From Phenylobacterium montanum (GTDB lineage Bacteria; Pseudomonadota; Alphaproteobacteria; Caulobacterales; Caulobacteraceae), in contig NZ_CP073078.1 in assembly GCF_018135625.1 (NCBI RefSeq), positions 2,636,501-2,700,500 of the forward strand: a DNA stretch of 64,000 bases, read 5' to 3'. The position numbers were made by a program, and so were the translations under genes. The notes below the pieces were generated by a model that was given only the letters and a program-made list of their open reading frames with translations, had not been told where the DNA came from and searched no databases. This document shows, one piece after another, positions 7,545 through 16,610 of this stretch (its first letter is position 1; every line of letters begins with the position of its first letter).

Positions 7545-8918
7545 CTATTTCGCCGGTTGCGGCGGCGGGCTGAGGAACGAGCCGGCCGCGCCGGGAAATT
7601 CGACCGGGCTCTCCCAGCCGTCCGGCGAGACCGCGGCGACGCCGAAGAACCAGTCGTCGATGATCACGTCCTTCAGCGTCGCCTCGGTTCCCGCCGCGAC
7701 CGCCTTCGAGTGGCTCCAGCGCGGCTCGGTGGTGGCCCGCCACCAGACTCGATAGGCGCCCGCGCCTGGCGAAGCGCTCCAGGAAAGCTTGGTGTCGTCC
7801 GAGACCGCGCCGTCGATCTTCAGCCCTTCGGGCGGCGCCGGGGCCTGGGCCAAGGCGGCCAGGGTCACCGCGTCCAGCCGACCGACCTTGGCCAGGTAGG
7901 GGAAGTCGACCCCCGACAGCACGTCGCCATAGCGCAACCCGTTCTCGGTGCGGATGTCCTGGTGCTGCCGGTTGTAGTTCTCCCGCGTCTCTGTCACGCG
8001 CACCGCCGGATAGCCGGCCTCAAGCACCGGCACCTGGTCGCCGCCGCGCCCGTAGCGGTCCGTGCGATAGACCATGGTCACCGACAGGCCCTTCACATAG
8101 CGCGTCGCCAGCCCGTCCATGAAGCGGGCGAGGTTGCGCGAGGGCGAGTCGACCTCGCCGCCGTTGTAGCGCCGCTTGGCCGCCTGCTCCGGGGTCTCGA
8201 CCGCCTTGGTCCCCTCCGAGAACACGCGCACGTGGGCGGCGTCGCGCACGCCGTTCAGCCCCTCGGTATTGCCGACGATGTCGTTGTTCAGGTCCGCCTC
8301 GACCCGCCAGCCGCGGCTCTTGGCATAGTCGGCCAAGATCTTGCCGCCATAGAGGCCCTGCTCCTCGCCCGACAGCACGGCGTAGACGATCGTGGCGCGG
8401 AACTTGTGGCGCGACAGCACCCGCGCGGCCTCCATCACCGCCGCCGTCCCCGAACCATCGTCATTGGCGCCCGGTGCGTCGGAGGTCGCGTTCATCGGGT
8501 CGCTGACCCGCGAATCCAAGTGACCGGCGATGATCACCACCCGGTCGGGGTCCTCGCTCCCGCGCTGGATGGCCAGCACGTCCATCACCTCGGTGGGATT
8601 TGGAACGCGGGTCCCGGTGACAGTCTGGGCCGGGGTCTGGATCTCCAGGCAGCCGCCGCAGTCCTTGGCCATCGCCTCGAAGCGGCTCTTCACCCAACGG
8701 CGGGCGGCGCCGATGCCGCGGGTGTCGGAACGGGTGTCGGACAGGGTGTGGCGCGTTCCGAAGCCGACCAGGGTGCCGATGGTCGCCTTCATCTGTGCAG
8801 GGCTGATCTCGCCTGCGATCTGATGCAGCAGGGGATGGTCGCCGGTCTCGGCGGCGCCGGCGGGCGCGGCGAGGGCCAGGACGGCGAGGGCGGGAGCGAA
8901 AATGCGGGGCTGGATCAT
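7545..8918 (-). CDS. Secreted M28-family zinc metallopeptidase
   Basis: A 457-residue protein with a cleavable signal peptide (residues 1-23, ending PAGAA). The zinc ligands and catalytic acids of the M28 aminopeptidase fold are visible: His133 (GHLDS), Asp153 (GANDDGSG), the Glu pair 185-186 (SGEEQG), Asp213 (NNDIVGN) and His319 (RQHQD). The C-terminal 100 residues form a fibronectin-III-like module (about 355-445). It probably trims peptides in the periplasm or outside the cell. It is a single gene, convergent with the membrane protein gene at 6597 only 6 bp away. Confidence 0.9.
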   Translation of the reverse strand: MIQPRIFAPALAVLALAAPAGAAETGDHPLLHQIAGEISPAQMKATIGTLVGFGTRHTLSDTRSDTRGIGAARRWVKSRFEAMAKDCGGCLEIQTPAQTVTGTRVPNPTEVMDVLAIQRGSEDPDRVVIIAGHLDSRVSDPMNATSDAPGANDDGSGTAAVMEAARVLSRHKFRATIVYAVLSGEEQGLYGGKILADYAKSRGWRVEADLNNDIVGNTEGLNGVRDAAHVRVFSEGTKAVETPEQAAKRRYNGGEVDSPSRNLARFMDGLATRYVKGLSVTMVYRTDRYGRGGDQVPVLEAGYPAVRVTETRENYNRQHQDIRTENGLRYGDVLSGVDFPYLAKVGRLDAVTLAALAQAPAPPEGLKIDGAVSDDTKLSWSASPGAGAYRVWWRATTEPRWSHSKAVAAGTEATLKDVIIDDWFFGVAAVSPDGWESPVEFPGAAGSFLSPPPQPAK

Positions 8919-8970
8919 GCTCCACGCTTAGCCGAGCCGGGCGCGCCGCGCCCGCAAAAAATCACACATT

Positions 8971-10563
8971 TCAAGGCGGTAACATCGCCTCCAGCATCTC
9001 CAGCCGGTCGGCCTCGGCGGCGGGCTTGTCCCAGCGGATGCGGTTGATGCGGGGAAAGCGCATGGCTACGCCGGACTTGTGCCGGGTCGAGCGCTGCAGG
9101 CCTTCGAAGGCGATCTCCAGCACCAGGCCGAAGCCGGCGTCGGCGCGGACCGCGCGCACCGGGCCGAAGCGCTCGACGGTATGCTCGCGCACGAAGCGGT
9201 CCAGGGCCAAGAGCTCCTCGTCGGTGAAGCCGAAATAGCTCTTGCCCACCGGGGTCAGCGCCTCGCCGCTCCAGACGCCGAAGGTGAAGTCGGAATAGTA
9301 GCTGGAGCGCTTGCCGTGGCCGCGCTGGGCGTACATCAGAACCGCGTCCACCAGGTGCGGGTCGCGTTTCCACTTGAACCAGGGCCCCTTGGGCCGGCCC
9401 GCCTCGTAGACCGAGCTGCGCCGCTTCAGCATCAGCCCCTCGGCGATCCGGGCCTCGCCCTCGGGCGGGTCGGCGCGCAGGGCGGCCAGGGTCTCCCAGC
9501 TGTCGAAGGGCTCGAGAGGCGAAAGGTCCAGCCGGTCGGAGCCGATCCGGTGGATCAGGGCTTCCAGCCTCATCCGCCGGTCCATGAACGGCAGGGCGCG
9601 CAGATCCTCCTCTCCCTCCGCCAGGAGGTCATAGGCGCGAACCCCTGCCGGATAGGCGCCCATCAGCTTCGCATCGACGCTCTTGCGGTTCAGCCGCTGC
9701 TGCAGGTCGCCGAAAGAGGCTGCACGGCCCTGGCGCATGACCAGCAGCTCGCCGTCGATCACTGCTTCGGTGTCCAGGAGCGCGACCACATCGGGGAAGG
9801 TCGCCGAAATGTCCTCGCCGGTGCGGGTGAACAGGCGCCGCACGCCCCCCTCCGAAACCGCCTGGATGCGGATGCCGTCCCACTTCCATTCGGCCACGTA
9901 GTCGGCGGGGTCCAGCTTGGGGAAATCCGCCGCTTCGTCGACCGGCTGGGCCAGCATCACGGGTCGGAAGCGGCCGGCGCCCTGCGGGTCCGGGCGTGGG
10001 CCGCGGCCTTCCAGCCAGGCGAACAGCGGCTCGTACGGCGGGGTCAGGGCGTGCCAGATCTCCTCGACCTCGCCGACCGGGACGCCGGCCATATCGGCGG
10101 CGGCCTGCTTGGCCAGCCGCGCCGAGACCCCGACGCGCAGGGCGCCGGTCATCAGCTTCAAGAGCGCCCAGCGGCCGTTGGCGTCCAGCCGGTCGAGCCA
10201 GGTCTCCAGGAGGCGCTGGACCTGGCTGCGCGAGGCGGCGCGCAGGGCCTCGACCACCTGGGACAAGCTCAACTCCTCAGCGCCGGCCTCCGTCGTGGGC
10301 CAGATCAGCGCCACGGTCTCGGCCAGGTCACCGACATAGTCGTAGGACAGGGCGAACAGGGCCGGATCTACCCGCGCCTCCACCGCCTTGCGGATGAAGG
10401 CCGGCTTGGCCGCCTCGAAGCTGAGGGCGCCGGTCAGGGCCGCCAGGCCCCAGCCGCGGTCGGGGTCCGGCGTGGTCTGCAGATAATCGCGCACCAGCAC
10501 CAGCTTGGCGTGGCGCGAGGCGGTGAACGACAGCCGGTCCAAAAGCTCGGCGAAGGCGCGCAT
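8971..10563 (-). CDS. ATP-dependent DNA ligase of the bacterial ligase-associated damage-response set
   Basis: A 530-residue ligase. An N-terminal helical DNA-binding domain (1-200) is followed by the adenylation domain with the KxDG nucleophile at EWKWDGIR (Lys227), further nucleotidyltransferase motifs including IDGELL and EGLMLKRR, and a C-terminal OB domain. It lacks the polymerase and nuclease domains of LigD, so it matches the LigB/LigC-like family that co-occurs with an MBL exonuclease, a Lhr-type helicase and a phosphoesterase. Here its start codon overlaps the stop of the exonuclease gene by one base; helicase and phosphoesterase are not in the window. Confidence 0.92.
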   Translation of the reverse strand: MRAFAELLDRLSFTASRHAKLVLVRDYLQTTPDPDRGWGLAALTGALSFEAAKPAFIRKAVEARVDPALFALSYDYVGDLAETVALIWPTTEAGAEELSLSQVVEALRAASRSQVQRLLETWLDRLDANGRWALLKLMTGALRVGVSARLAKQAAADMAGVPVGEVEEIWHALTPPYEPLFAWLEGRGPRPDPQGAGRFRPVMLAQPVDEAADFPKLDPADYVAEWKWDGIRIQAVSEGGVRRLFTRTGEDISATFPDVVALLDTEAVIDGELLVMRQGRAASFGDLQQRLNRKSVDAKLMGAYPAGVRAYDLLAEGEEDLRALPFMDRRMRLEALIHRIGSDRLDLSPLEPFDSWETLAALRADPPEGEARIAEGLMLKRRSSVYEAGRPKGPWFKWKRDPHLVDAVLMYAQRGHGKRSSYYSDFTFGVWSGEALTPVGKSYFGFTDEELLALDRFVREHTVERFGPVRAVRADAGFGLVLEIAFEGLQRSTRHKSGVAMRFPRINRIRWDKPAAEADRLEMLEAMLPP

Positions 10564-11582
10564 CAGCCGGCCTCGCCGCCTTCGTCGCCATAGCCGACCA
10601 GCTCCAGCGGCCGCGCGGCGATTTCGTTCAGCGCCGCCCAGCGCTCCAGTCCTTCCTCGCGCCCGTGGGTGATCCACAGCTCGCCGGGACGCAGCTCGGC
10701 TATGGTGTTCGTCAGCTCGTCCCAGTCCGCGTGGTCCGAGATCACCAGCGGCAGTTCGACGGCGCGCTGGCGGGCCCGGGCGCGCACCCGCATCCAGCCC
10801 GAAGCGAAGGCGGTCACCGGGTCGGCGAAGCGGCGGCTCCAGCGGTCGGCTATGGCCGAGGGCGGGGCGATGACGATCTCGCCCGCCAGGCCCATGCGGC
10901 CGGTCTCGGCCACCGGGACCAGCGGCCCAAGCTCGATCCCATGGCGGGCGTAGACGCCGTTGATCCCGGTCATGGCCCCGTGGACATAGACCGGCCGGTC
11001 GTGCCCCGCCTGACGCAGGCGCGCGATCAGCCGCTGGGCCTTGCCCAGGGCGTAGGCGCCGACCAGGTGGGCGCGTTCGGGGAACTGGGCCAGCGAGGCC
11101 AGGAGCTTGCCGATCTCCTCTCCGTCCGGAGGATGACGGAACACCGGCAGCCCGAAAGTCGCCTCGCTGATGAAGACGTCGCAGGGTGTGGGTTCGAAAG
11201 CGGCGCAGGTCGGGTCGGGGCGACGCTTGTAGTCGCCGGAGACGACGATGCTCATGCCCTTCCAGCGCACCACGGCCTGGGCCGAGCCTAGGATGTGGCC
11301 GGCGGGAACCAAGGTCACCTCGACCCCGTCGCGGGCGACCGGCGCGCCATAGTCGGCGGCCAGGGTCGTCTCGGCGAAGCCCTCGCCATAGCGCAGGCGC
11401 ATGATGTCCAGGGTCGCGGCCGTGGCGACCACCAGGCCGTGGCCCGAGCGGGCGTGATCGGCGTGGCCGTGGGTGACCACCGCGCGGGCGACAGGCTGTG
11501 AGGGGTCGATGTAGAAGTCGCCGGGCGGGCAATAGAGACCCTCCCGCCGGGGGACCAGCAGGGCTTCGGGGCTCAGCGCCAT
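10563..11582 (-). CDS. Ligase-associated MBL-fold exonuclease
   Basis: A 339-residue metallo-beta-lactamase/beta-CASP-like nuclease. The metal motif THGHADH is at about residues 37-43 and further ligands are visible in VPAGHILGSAQ, VSGDYKRRPD and the C-terminal SDHADW. These features match the SNM1-like exonuclease that is paired with bacterial ATP-dependent DNA ligases and trims damaged ends before sealing. The start was set at ATG 11580-11582, since the ten residues before it are charged and poorly placed. It is immediately upstream of the ligase in one operon. Confidence 0.9.
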   Translation of the reverse strand: MALSPEALLVPRREGLYCPPGDFYIDPSQPVARAVVTHGHADHARSGHGLVVATAATLDIMRLRYGEGFAETTLAADYGAPVARDGVEVTLVPAGHILGSAQAVVRWKGMSIVVSGDYKRRPDPTCAAFEPTPCDVFISEATFGLPVFRHPPDGEEIGKLLASLAQFPERAHLVGAYALGKAQRLIARLRQAGHDRPVYVHGAMTGINGVYARHGIELGPLVPVAETGRMGLAGEIVIAPPSAIADRWSRRFADPVTAFASGWMRVRARARQRAVELPLVISDHADWDELTNTIAELRPGELWITHGREEGLERWAALNEIAARPLELVGYGDEGGEAG

Positions 11583-11660
11583 ATCAGCAGCTCGCTTGGC
11601 GTCACGCCGCAAGACATGGGCCAGTCCGGCGGCGGGCGCCAGAGGCGCGTGTCAGCAGTC

Positions 11661-12134
11661 TTACCCCGCCGGGCCGGCCAGATCCGTCCACTGGGCCGCC
11701 GGCCGGTTGACCACCTCGGCATGGCGGCGGTCGGAGGTGAAGCCGCCGACGCCATGGCTGCCGAGATCGTCCCAATGCCCCTCGCCGGCCTTGTGGGTGA
11801 ACTGCTCGGCCACCATCCAGGCTTTCACGGGCCGCAGGGTCCCGAGACAGCCACCGATCAGGGCCGGCATGACCAGGGCGAACTGCAGCCAGACCGGCGG
11901 GTCATAGACCACCGCCGCCCACAGCCAGACCCCGATCACCAAGAGGCTGACCCCGGTGGTGACGAAGAAGGCGGGGCCGTCGGCCGGGTCGGCGAAGCCG
12001 TAGTCCAGGCCGCAATGGTCGCAGGCCTTGGCCAGCTTCAGATAGCCGGCGAACAGGCGGCCCTCGCCGCAGCGCGGGCAGCGGCAGCGCAGGCCCGCGG
12101 AGAGGGAGGTGGGGGAGTCGAAGCCGTTGGACAT
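11661..12134 (-). CDS. DUF983 family zinc-ribbon membrane protein
   Basis: A 157-residue protein with two CxxC knuckles near the N-terminus (CRCPRCGEG and KACDHCGLDYGF), forming a zinc ribbon, then two membrane helices (about 55-75 and 80-100) and a cytoplasmic tail. This is the DUF983 arrangement, common in alphaproteobacteria, sometimes near cytochrome oxidase genes; its role is not known. The start at ATG 12134 was preferred over 12176, which falls within the operator repeats shared with the divergent MocR gene. The repeats suggest the two genes are regulated together. Confidence 0.82.
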   Translation of the reverse strand: MSNGFDSPTSLSAGLRCRCPRCGEGRLFAGYLKLAKACDHCGLDYGFADPADGPAFFVTTGVSLLVIGVWLWAAVVYDPPVWLQFALVMPALIGGCLGTLRPVKAWMVAEQFTHKAGEGHWDDLGSHGVGGFTSDRRHAEVVNRPAAQWTDLAGPAG

Positions 12135-12150
12135 GGCGCAGGCCCTTCCA

Positions 12151-12192
12151 TACAATGAAAAATTGTACGCATACAATATTTTGTGATTGTAT
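12151..12192. promoter_or_regulatory. TACAAT/ATTGTA operator repeats between DUF983 and MocR genes
   Basis: Two perfect inverted repeats lie side by side: TACAAT-N5-ATTGTA at 12151-12167 and ATACAAT-N8-ATTGTAT at 12171-12192. Four copies of one half-site in a 42-bp AT-rich stretch between divergent genes strongly suggests binding of a dimeric regulator; MocR-type proteins usually bind repeated sites next to their own gene and are the obvious candidate. Confidence 0.65.
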
Positions 12193-12218
12193 GTTTTTGT
12201 GTGGAGAAATGCAAGGCC

Positions 12219-13601
12219 ATGCCCCTGGACGCCGCCTCGCTGCGCTGGCTGAAGCGCCTGACCCGCGACGGCCGACCTCTGTACCTGGCCATAGCCGAGG
12301 CGCTGGAGGCGGCGGTGCGCGAGGGCGAGTTGCAGCCCGGCGACCAGTTGCCGCCGCAGCGGGCGGTGGCCGAGGCCCTGGGCATCGATTTCACCACCGT
12401 CACCCGGGCCTATGGCGCGGCGCGTGCCCGCGGGCTTCTGGAAGGCGCGGTCGGCCGCGGCACCTTCGTCCGCGGCCGGGCGGCCGAGGACGAGGCGGGG
12501 CTAGTGGACCTCAGCATGAACCTGCCGCCGCCGCCGGACGGAATATCCCTGGGTGCGCAGTTGCGGGCGGGGGTCGACGCCATACTGGCGCGAACCGACG
12601 CGGCGACCTTGATGGCCTATCACCCGGGCGCCGGGACCCTGGGCCAGAAGGCGGCCGGGGCGGCCTGGCTGGCGCCGGTTCTGGGCGATGTTCCGCCCGA
12701 GCGGCTGATGGTGGCGCCGGGCGCGCAGACGGCCCTGGCGGCGGCGCTGCAGGCCCTCGCCCGGCCGGGGGACGCCCTGATCGTCGAGCCTCTGACCTAT
12801 CCGGGCCTGATCGCCATCGCCGGGCGCTACGGTCTGCGCATGATCCCCTGCCCGGTCGATGACGAAGGCTTCCAGCCCGAGGCCCTGGCGCGGCTATGCG
12901 CGGACGAACGAGCGACCGCGATCTATCTGGTCCCCACCACCCAGAACCCGACCTGCGCCACCATGGGCCTGGCCCGCCGGCGCGAAATCGCCGCCATAGC
13001 CGAGGCGGCCGGCGCCTGGCTGTTCGAGGACGACCCCTATAGCCGCCTGTTCGACGCCCCGGCCCCCGCCCTGGCCGGCCTGGCGCCGACACGTGGCGTC
13101 TATATCGCCACCCTCTCCAAGTGCCTGACGCCGGGCCTGCGCATCGCCTATCTGATGGCGCCCGCAGGCGAAGCGTCCGAGCGCTGCGCCGAGAGCCTGA
13201 GGGCGCTCGGGCTGATGGCGCCACCCCTGATGGCCGCCCTGGCCACCGCCTGGATCCGCGAAGGAACCGCCGAAGCCATCCTGGCCGGCGTGCGGCGCGA
13301 GGCCCGCGCGCGCCGGGCGATCGCCCGCGAGACTTTGCCCCGGGCCCGCGGCGCCGACGAGGCCCTGCATGTCTGGCTGGACCTGCCCGCAGGAACCGAT
13401 TCCGGCCAACTCAGGCTGATGGCGCAGCAACGGGGTCTGGCCCTGGTCACCGCAGAGGCCTTCTCCGCCGGCCCGGGCCATCCGAACGGCGTGCGCGTCT
13501 CCCTGGGCGGCCCGGCCAAGCGGGCCGTGCTGGCCCAGTCGCTGCAGACCCTGGCCGGCCTGGTGGGTCGGGGGCCGGCGGCGCGGCCGATGGTGGTCTG
13601 A
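12219..13601 (+). CDS. MocR/PdxR-type GntR regulator with aminotransferase domain
   Basis: A 460-residue fusion. Residues about 15-85 are a GntR winged helix (LQPGDQLPPQRAVAEALGID, then GRGTF), and residues about 110-455 are a fold-type I PLP aminotransferase domain with the Schiff-base Lys near residue 301 (TLSKCLTPGLR), preceded by TQNPT and FEDDPYS. MocR proteins use PLP or an amino-acid adduct as effector and control vitamin B6, GABA, taurine or transporter genes. None of those targets is adjacent; the divergent neighbour is the DUF983 gene. ATG 12219 was chosen over the GTG at 12183, which would place the start in the operator. Confidence 0.9.
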   Translation: MPLDAASLRWLKRLTRDGRPLYLAIAEALEAAVREGELQPGDQLPPQRAVAEALGIDFTTVTRAYGAARARGLLEGAVGRGTFVRGRAAEDEAGLVDLSMNLPPPPDGISLGAQLRAGVDAILARTDAATLMAYHPGAGTLGQKAAGAAWLAPVLGDVPPERLMVAPGAQTALAAALQALARPGDALIVEPLTYPGLIAIAGRYGLRMIPCPVDDEGFQPEALARLCADERATAIYLVPTTQNPTCATMGLARRREIAAIAEAAGAWLFEDDPYSRLFDAPAPALAGLAPTRGVYIATLSKCLTPGLRIAYLMAPAGEASERCAESLRALGLMAPPLMAALATAWIREGTAEAILAGVRREARARRAIARETLPRARGADEALHVWLDLPAGTDSGQLRLMAQQRGLALVTAEAFSAGPGHPNGVRVSLGGPAKRAVLAQSLQTLAGLVGRGPAARPMVV

Positions 13602-13602
13602 C

Positions 13603-14427
13603 CTACCCCTTGATGAAGTCCAGCAAGTCGGCGTTGATCATTTCCGCATGGGTCGTACACATCCCGTGCGGCAAGCCCGGATAGACCTTCAGCGTCGCAT
13701 GGCGCACCAGCTTGGCGGACAACAGCGCCGAATCCTCGATCGGCACGATCTGGTCGTCGTCGCCGTGCAGGATCAGCACCGGGCAGTCGATGGCCTTCAG
13801 GTCCTCGGTGAAATCGGTCTCGGAAAAGGCCTTGATACAGTCATACTGCGCCTTGATCCCGCCGATCATGCCCTGGCGCCACCAGTTGCCGATCACCCCT
13901 TGCGAGACCTTGGCCCCCGGGCGGTTGAAGCCATAGAACGGCCCCTCGGGCACATCGCGGTAAAACTGGGCCCGGTTGGCGGCCAGGGCGGCGCGGAATC
14001 CGTCGAACACCGCCATCGGCAGGCCGCCAGGATTGGACTCGGTCTTCAGCATGATCGGCGGCACCGCCCCGATCAGCACCGCCTTGGCCACCCGCCCGTC
14101 GCCGTACCGCGCCACATAACGGGCGACCTCGCCGCCGCCGGTGGAGTGACCGATGTGGATGGCGTCGCGCAGGCCGAGATGCGTCGCCAGCGCCGCGACA
14201 TCGGCGGCGTAGGTGTCCATGTCGTTGCCGTTGTTGGTCTGGGTCGATCGCCCATGACCGCGGCGGTCGTGGGCGATCACCCGATAGCCATGGTTCAGGA
14301 AGAACATCATCTGGGCGTCCCAGTCGTCGCCGCACAGCGGCCAGCCGTGATGGAACACGATCGGCTGCCCCGATCCCCAGTCCTTGTAGAAGATCTCGGT
14401 TCCGTCCTTGGTCGTCACATGGGGCAT
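13603..14427 (-). CDS. Alpha/beta hydrolase of the non-heme chloroperoxidase/arylesterase group
   Basis: A 274-residue hydrolase beginning [20 protein letters not shown], the usual N-terminus of this group. The nucleophile elbow is GHSTGGG (Ser95), the acid lies in [10 protein letters not shown] (about residue 226) and the His in GLPHGM (about 255). Such enzymes hydrolyse aryl or lactone esters and, with peracid formation, can halogenate in vitro. GAGGA lies seven bases before ATG 14427. The gene is a single unit, convergent with the MocR gene; physiological substrate unknown. Confidence 0.88.
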   Translation of the reverse strand: MPHVTTKDGTEIFYKDWGSGQPIVFHHGWPLCGDDWDAQMMFFLNHGYRVIAHDRRGHGRSTQTNNGNDMDTYAADVAALATHLGLRDAIHIGHSTGGGEVARYVARYGDGRVAKAVLIGAVPPIMLKTESNPGGLPMAVFDGFRAALAANRAQFYRDVPEGPFYGFNRPGAKVSQGVIGNWWRQGMIGGIKAQYDCIKAFSETDFTEDLKAIDCPVLILHGDDDQIVPIEDSALLSAKLVRHATLKVYPGLPHGMCTTHAEMINADLLDFIKG

Positions 14428-14680
14428 GGCGAAGTCCTCGAGAGGGGTTGCGGGCCGCGGCTGCAGGACGCCGGCCGAAATCCATTTCATCAACGGCTCT
14501 AGCTAGGCCCTGGAGCGCGACAGGGTCATGACGAAAGCGGCGCGAGTCGCGTCCAGCCGACCGAAGCGCCAATACCGTGGCGCCGGTCGCTCAGGGATCG
14601 GTCAATCGGAAGACGCCCCCCTTGGTCTTCGGGCCGCCTCGCCGCTAGACTTCCACCGAAGCCAGAAGGCCCGTAGCCAG

Positions 14681-15226
14681 ATGCCGAACGCTTTCCTCGT
14701 CCAGCTGTTCCAGCACAAGGCCTGGTGCGGTCGGCGTCTGGTCGAGACCCTGCGCGCCGCGCCGGGCGATGTCGACCGGACGCAGATGGCGGTCATGCTG
14801 TTCACCTTCGACCACACGGCGATCGTCGACCAGATCTTCAAGGCGCGGCTTGTGGGCGAAGAGCCCGGTTTCAGCGGCGTGGTCGCCAGCCGCCGGCCGG
14901 ATCTCGACACCCTGGCCCAGACCCTCGCCGAGACCGACGCCTGGTATGTCGACTATGCCGGGCGGGTGACGGCTGCAGAACTGGACGAGACCCTAGAATT
15001 CACCTTCGTCTCAGACGGCCAGGCCGGCCGGATGACCCGCAGCGAGATCCTGGCGCACGTGCTGACGCACAGCGCCTCTCACCGCGGCGCCGTCGGCAAG
15101 ATGCTGGAAAACCTTGGCCTGTCCGGCGCGCCGGACATGGTGACGACCTTCGTGCGGGAGGTGCGGGAGGGGATGGCCGACGGGCCGACCCGCAGCGGAA
15201 ACGCCAGCAAGGAGGGGATATCGTGA
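14681..15226 (+). CDS. DinB-family four-helix metal-binding protein
   Basis: A 181-residue DinB/YfiT-like protein. The His residues that bind a divalent metal in the family are visible in FTFDHTAIV and in HVLTHSASHRGAVG near residue 145. Members include thiol transferases (bacillithiol, mycothiol) and many proteins of unknown role; nothing here indicates DNA damage control. The start ATG 14681 gives the usual N-terminal helix (LFQHKAWCGRRLVETL). The next gene, a hydrolase, starts on the overlapping GTGA, so the two are translated together. Confidence 0.85.
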   Translation: MPNAFLVQLFQHKAWCGRRLVETLRAAPGDVDRTQMAVMLFTFDHTAIVDQIFKARLVGEEPGFSGVVASRRPDLDTLAQTLAETDAWYVDYAGRVTAAELDETLEFTFVSDGQAGRMTRSEILAHVLTHSASHRGAVGKMLENLGLSGAPDMVTTFVREVREGMADGPTRSGNASKEGIS

Positions 15227-16104
15227 CGCCAGGCGATCGGAACGAGGTGATCCACCTGTGGCCCGCCGGCCCGCCGCGAACCATCGAGGGCGCGCCGCCC
15301 GAAAGCACCTTCCAGCCCCCGGTCGGCGTGGCGGCCGGCACGGTTATGCTGCGCAACGTCTCCAAGCCGACCCTGACCGTCTATCGCCCGGAGCCGGGCA
15401 AGGCAAACGGCTCGGCCGTGGTCGTCTGTCCCGGCGGCGGCTGGCGCATCCTGGCCTGGAAACACGAGGGAACCGACGTCGCCGAATGGTTCGCGCAACG
15501 CGGCTACACCGCCTTCCTTCTGAAATACCGTGTCTCGCCCACAGCGGCGGACCCGGCCGCCTTCGCCGCCCAGATGGCCCAGACCGACGGCCTGCTGGCC
15601 GAGCCGCTGACCGCGGCCAAGGCGCCGACGGCGATCGAGCAGATCGTGCGCGACGAGAAGCTGCGCTATGCCCGCGAAGTCGCTGCGGACGACGGCCGCC
15701 GCGCCCTTGCGATCGTGCGCGAGCGCGCCGCCGAATACGGCTTGGACCCCGACCGGGTGGGCATGATCGGCTTTTCCGCCGGCGCCTTCCTGGTCGTGGA
15801 CGTGGCGATTGACCCGCAAGGCCCGCCACCGGCCTTCCTGGCGCCGATCTATGGCGGCGAGACGCGCGGGCGCCCCGTGCCGGCCGACGCCCCGCCCCTG
15901 TTCACCGTCATCGCCCACGACGACCGGCTGCTGTTCCACATGGTCGAGGGGCTCTATCTGGACTGGTCGGCGGCCGACCGCTCGTGCGAACTGCATATCT
16001 TCGCCCGCGGCGCGCACGGCTTCGGCATGGTGCGCCAGGGCCTGCCCTCCGACCGCTGGATCGACCTCCTGGGCGGCTGGCTGGCGGACAAGGGCTTCGG
16101 CTAG
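15223..16104 (+). CDS. Alpha/beta hydrolase (acetyl-esterase/BD-FAE-like)
   Basis: A 293-residue esterase of the alpha/beta fold. The HGGG-like oxyanion region is VVCPGGGWR (about 67-74), the nucleophile elbow GFSAGA has Ser185, the acid is in AHDDRLL (about 225) and the His in GAHGFGM (about 264). It resembles carbohydrate acetyl or feruloyl esterases of the BD-FAE type. No signal peptide is evident. The GTG start at 15223 is supported by the strong GGAGGGG at 15211-15217 and overlaps the dinB-like stop by GTGA. Confidence 0.87.
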   Translation: MTPGDRNEVIHLWPAGPPRTIEGAPPESTFQPPVGVAAGTVMLRNVSKPTLTVYRPEPGKANGSAVVVCPGGGWRILAWKHEGTDVAEWFAQRGYTAFLLKYRVSPTAADPAAFAAQMAQTDGLLAEPLTAAKAPTAIEQIVRDEKLRYAREVAADDGRRALAIVRERAAEYGLDPDRVGMIGFSAGAFLVVDVAIDPQGPPPAFLAPIYGGETRGRPVPADAPPLFTVIAHDDRLLFHMVEGLYLDWSAADRSCELHIFARGAHGFGMVRQGLPSDRWIDLLGGWLADKGFG

Positions 16105-16133
16105 GAAGGGCGTCGGCGAACGCTGGGCCCATC

Positions 16134-16156
16134 AAAACAAACCGTCTTGATTGTTT
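16134..16156. promoter_or_regulatory. Island-wide AAAACAAnC element (copy A), upstream of 16196
   Basis: An AT-rich element starting AAAACAAAC and ending TTGATTGTTT, with AAACAA/TTGTTT as inverted ends, lies 40 bp before the SnoaL-like gene. The TTGATT and a TATGGT 16 bp later could also serve as -35/-10 boxes. Close relatives occur at 18586-18632, 32893-32926, 37343-37366 and 42009-42032. Confidence 0.5.
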
Positions 16157-16195
16157 ATTCTTGTCGCCTATGGTCGGGGCAGGGAGGCTCAGACC

Positions 16196-16606
16196 ATGGC
16201 GTTCGAAGGCAGCGATGGCGACCGCTTGGCGATCCGCGAGCGGATCGAGGCCTATAGCGACGCCGTCTTTCGGCGCGACGCCGACGCCTGGATCGGCAAT
16301 TGGGCGGAGGGCTCGACCTGGAGCCTGCCCGGGATCGAGGTCTCTGGCCGCGACAACATCAAGGCGGCCTGGCAGGCCGCTATGGCGAGCTTCCCGCTCG
16401 CGGCGCTGTTCGTCCAGGTCGGATCGATCGCCGTGGAAGGCGACGCCGCCGCGGCGAGGACCTACACGCAAGAAGTCCTGACCGACCCGAACGGCGCCGT
16501 GCGTCGCATCGTCGGCGCCTACGACGACGAGCTGGTGAAACAGGATGGCCGTTGGCTGTTCCGCCGGCGCGAATACCGGATCCTGCACGACACGGCCGAG
16601 GGCTGA
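16196..16606 (+). CDS. SnoaL-like NTF2-fold protein
   Basis: A 136-residue NTF2-fold protein: helix IRERIEAYSDAVFRRDADAWI, then the cone-shaped sheet ending KQDGRWLFRRREYRIL. The family includes polyketide cyclases, ketosteroid isomerases and dehydratases; the Tyr/Asn/Arg/Asp set of limonene-epoxide hydrolases is not present here, unlike in the gene at 35092. AGGGAGG (16181-16187) supports ATG 16196. It is followed four bases later by an ABM-fold gene, and its promoter carries the island element, so it probably belongs to the catabolic island. Confidence 0.8.
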   Translation: MAFEGSDGDRLAIRERIEAYSDAVFRRDADAWIGNWAEGSTWSLPGIEVSGRDNIKAAWQAAMASFPLAALFVQVGSIAVEGDAAAARTYTQEVLTDPNGAVRRIVGAYDDELVKQDGRWLFRRREYRILHDTAEG

Positions 16607-16610
16607 CCTG

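Noticed and set aside
10564-11532. In-frame upstream extension of the DNA ligase through the exonuclease gene
   Set aside because: The exonuclease has all MBL motifs in another frame, and the ligase begins naturally at 10563.
14609-14630. GAAGAC/GTCTTC inverted repeat upstream of the dinB-like gene
   Set aside because: Ten-base loop and short arms, no regulator nearby; likely chance.
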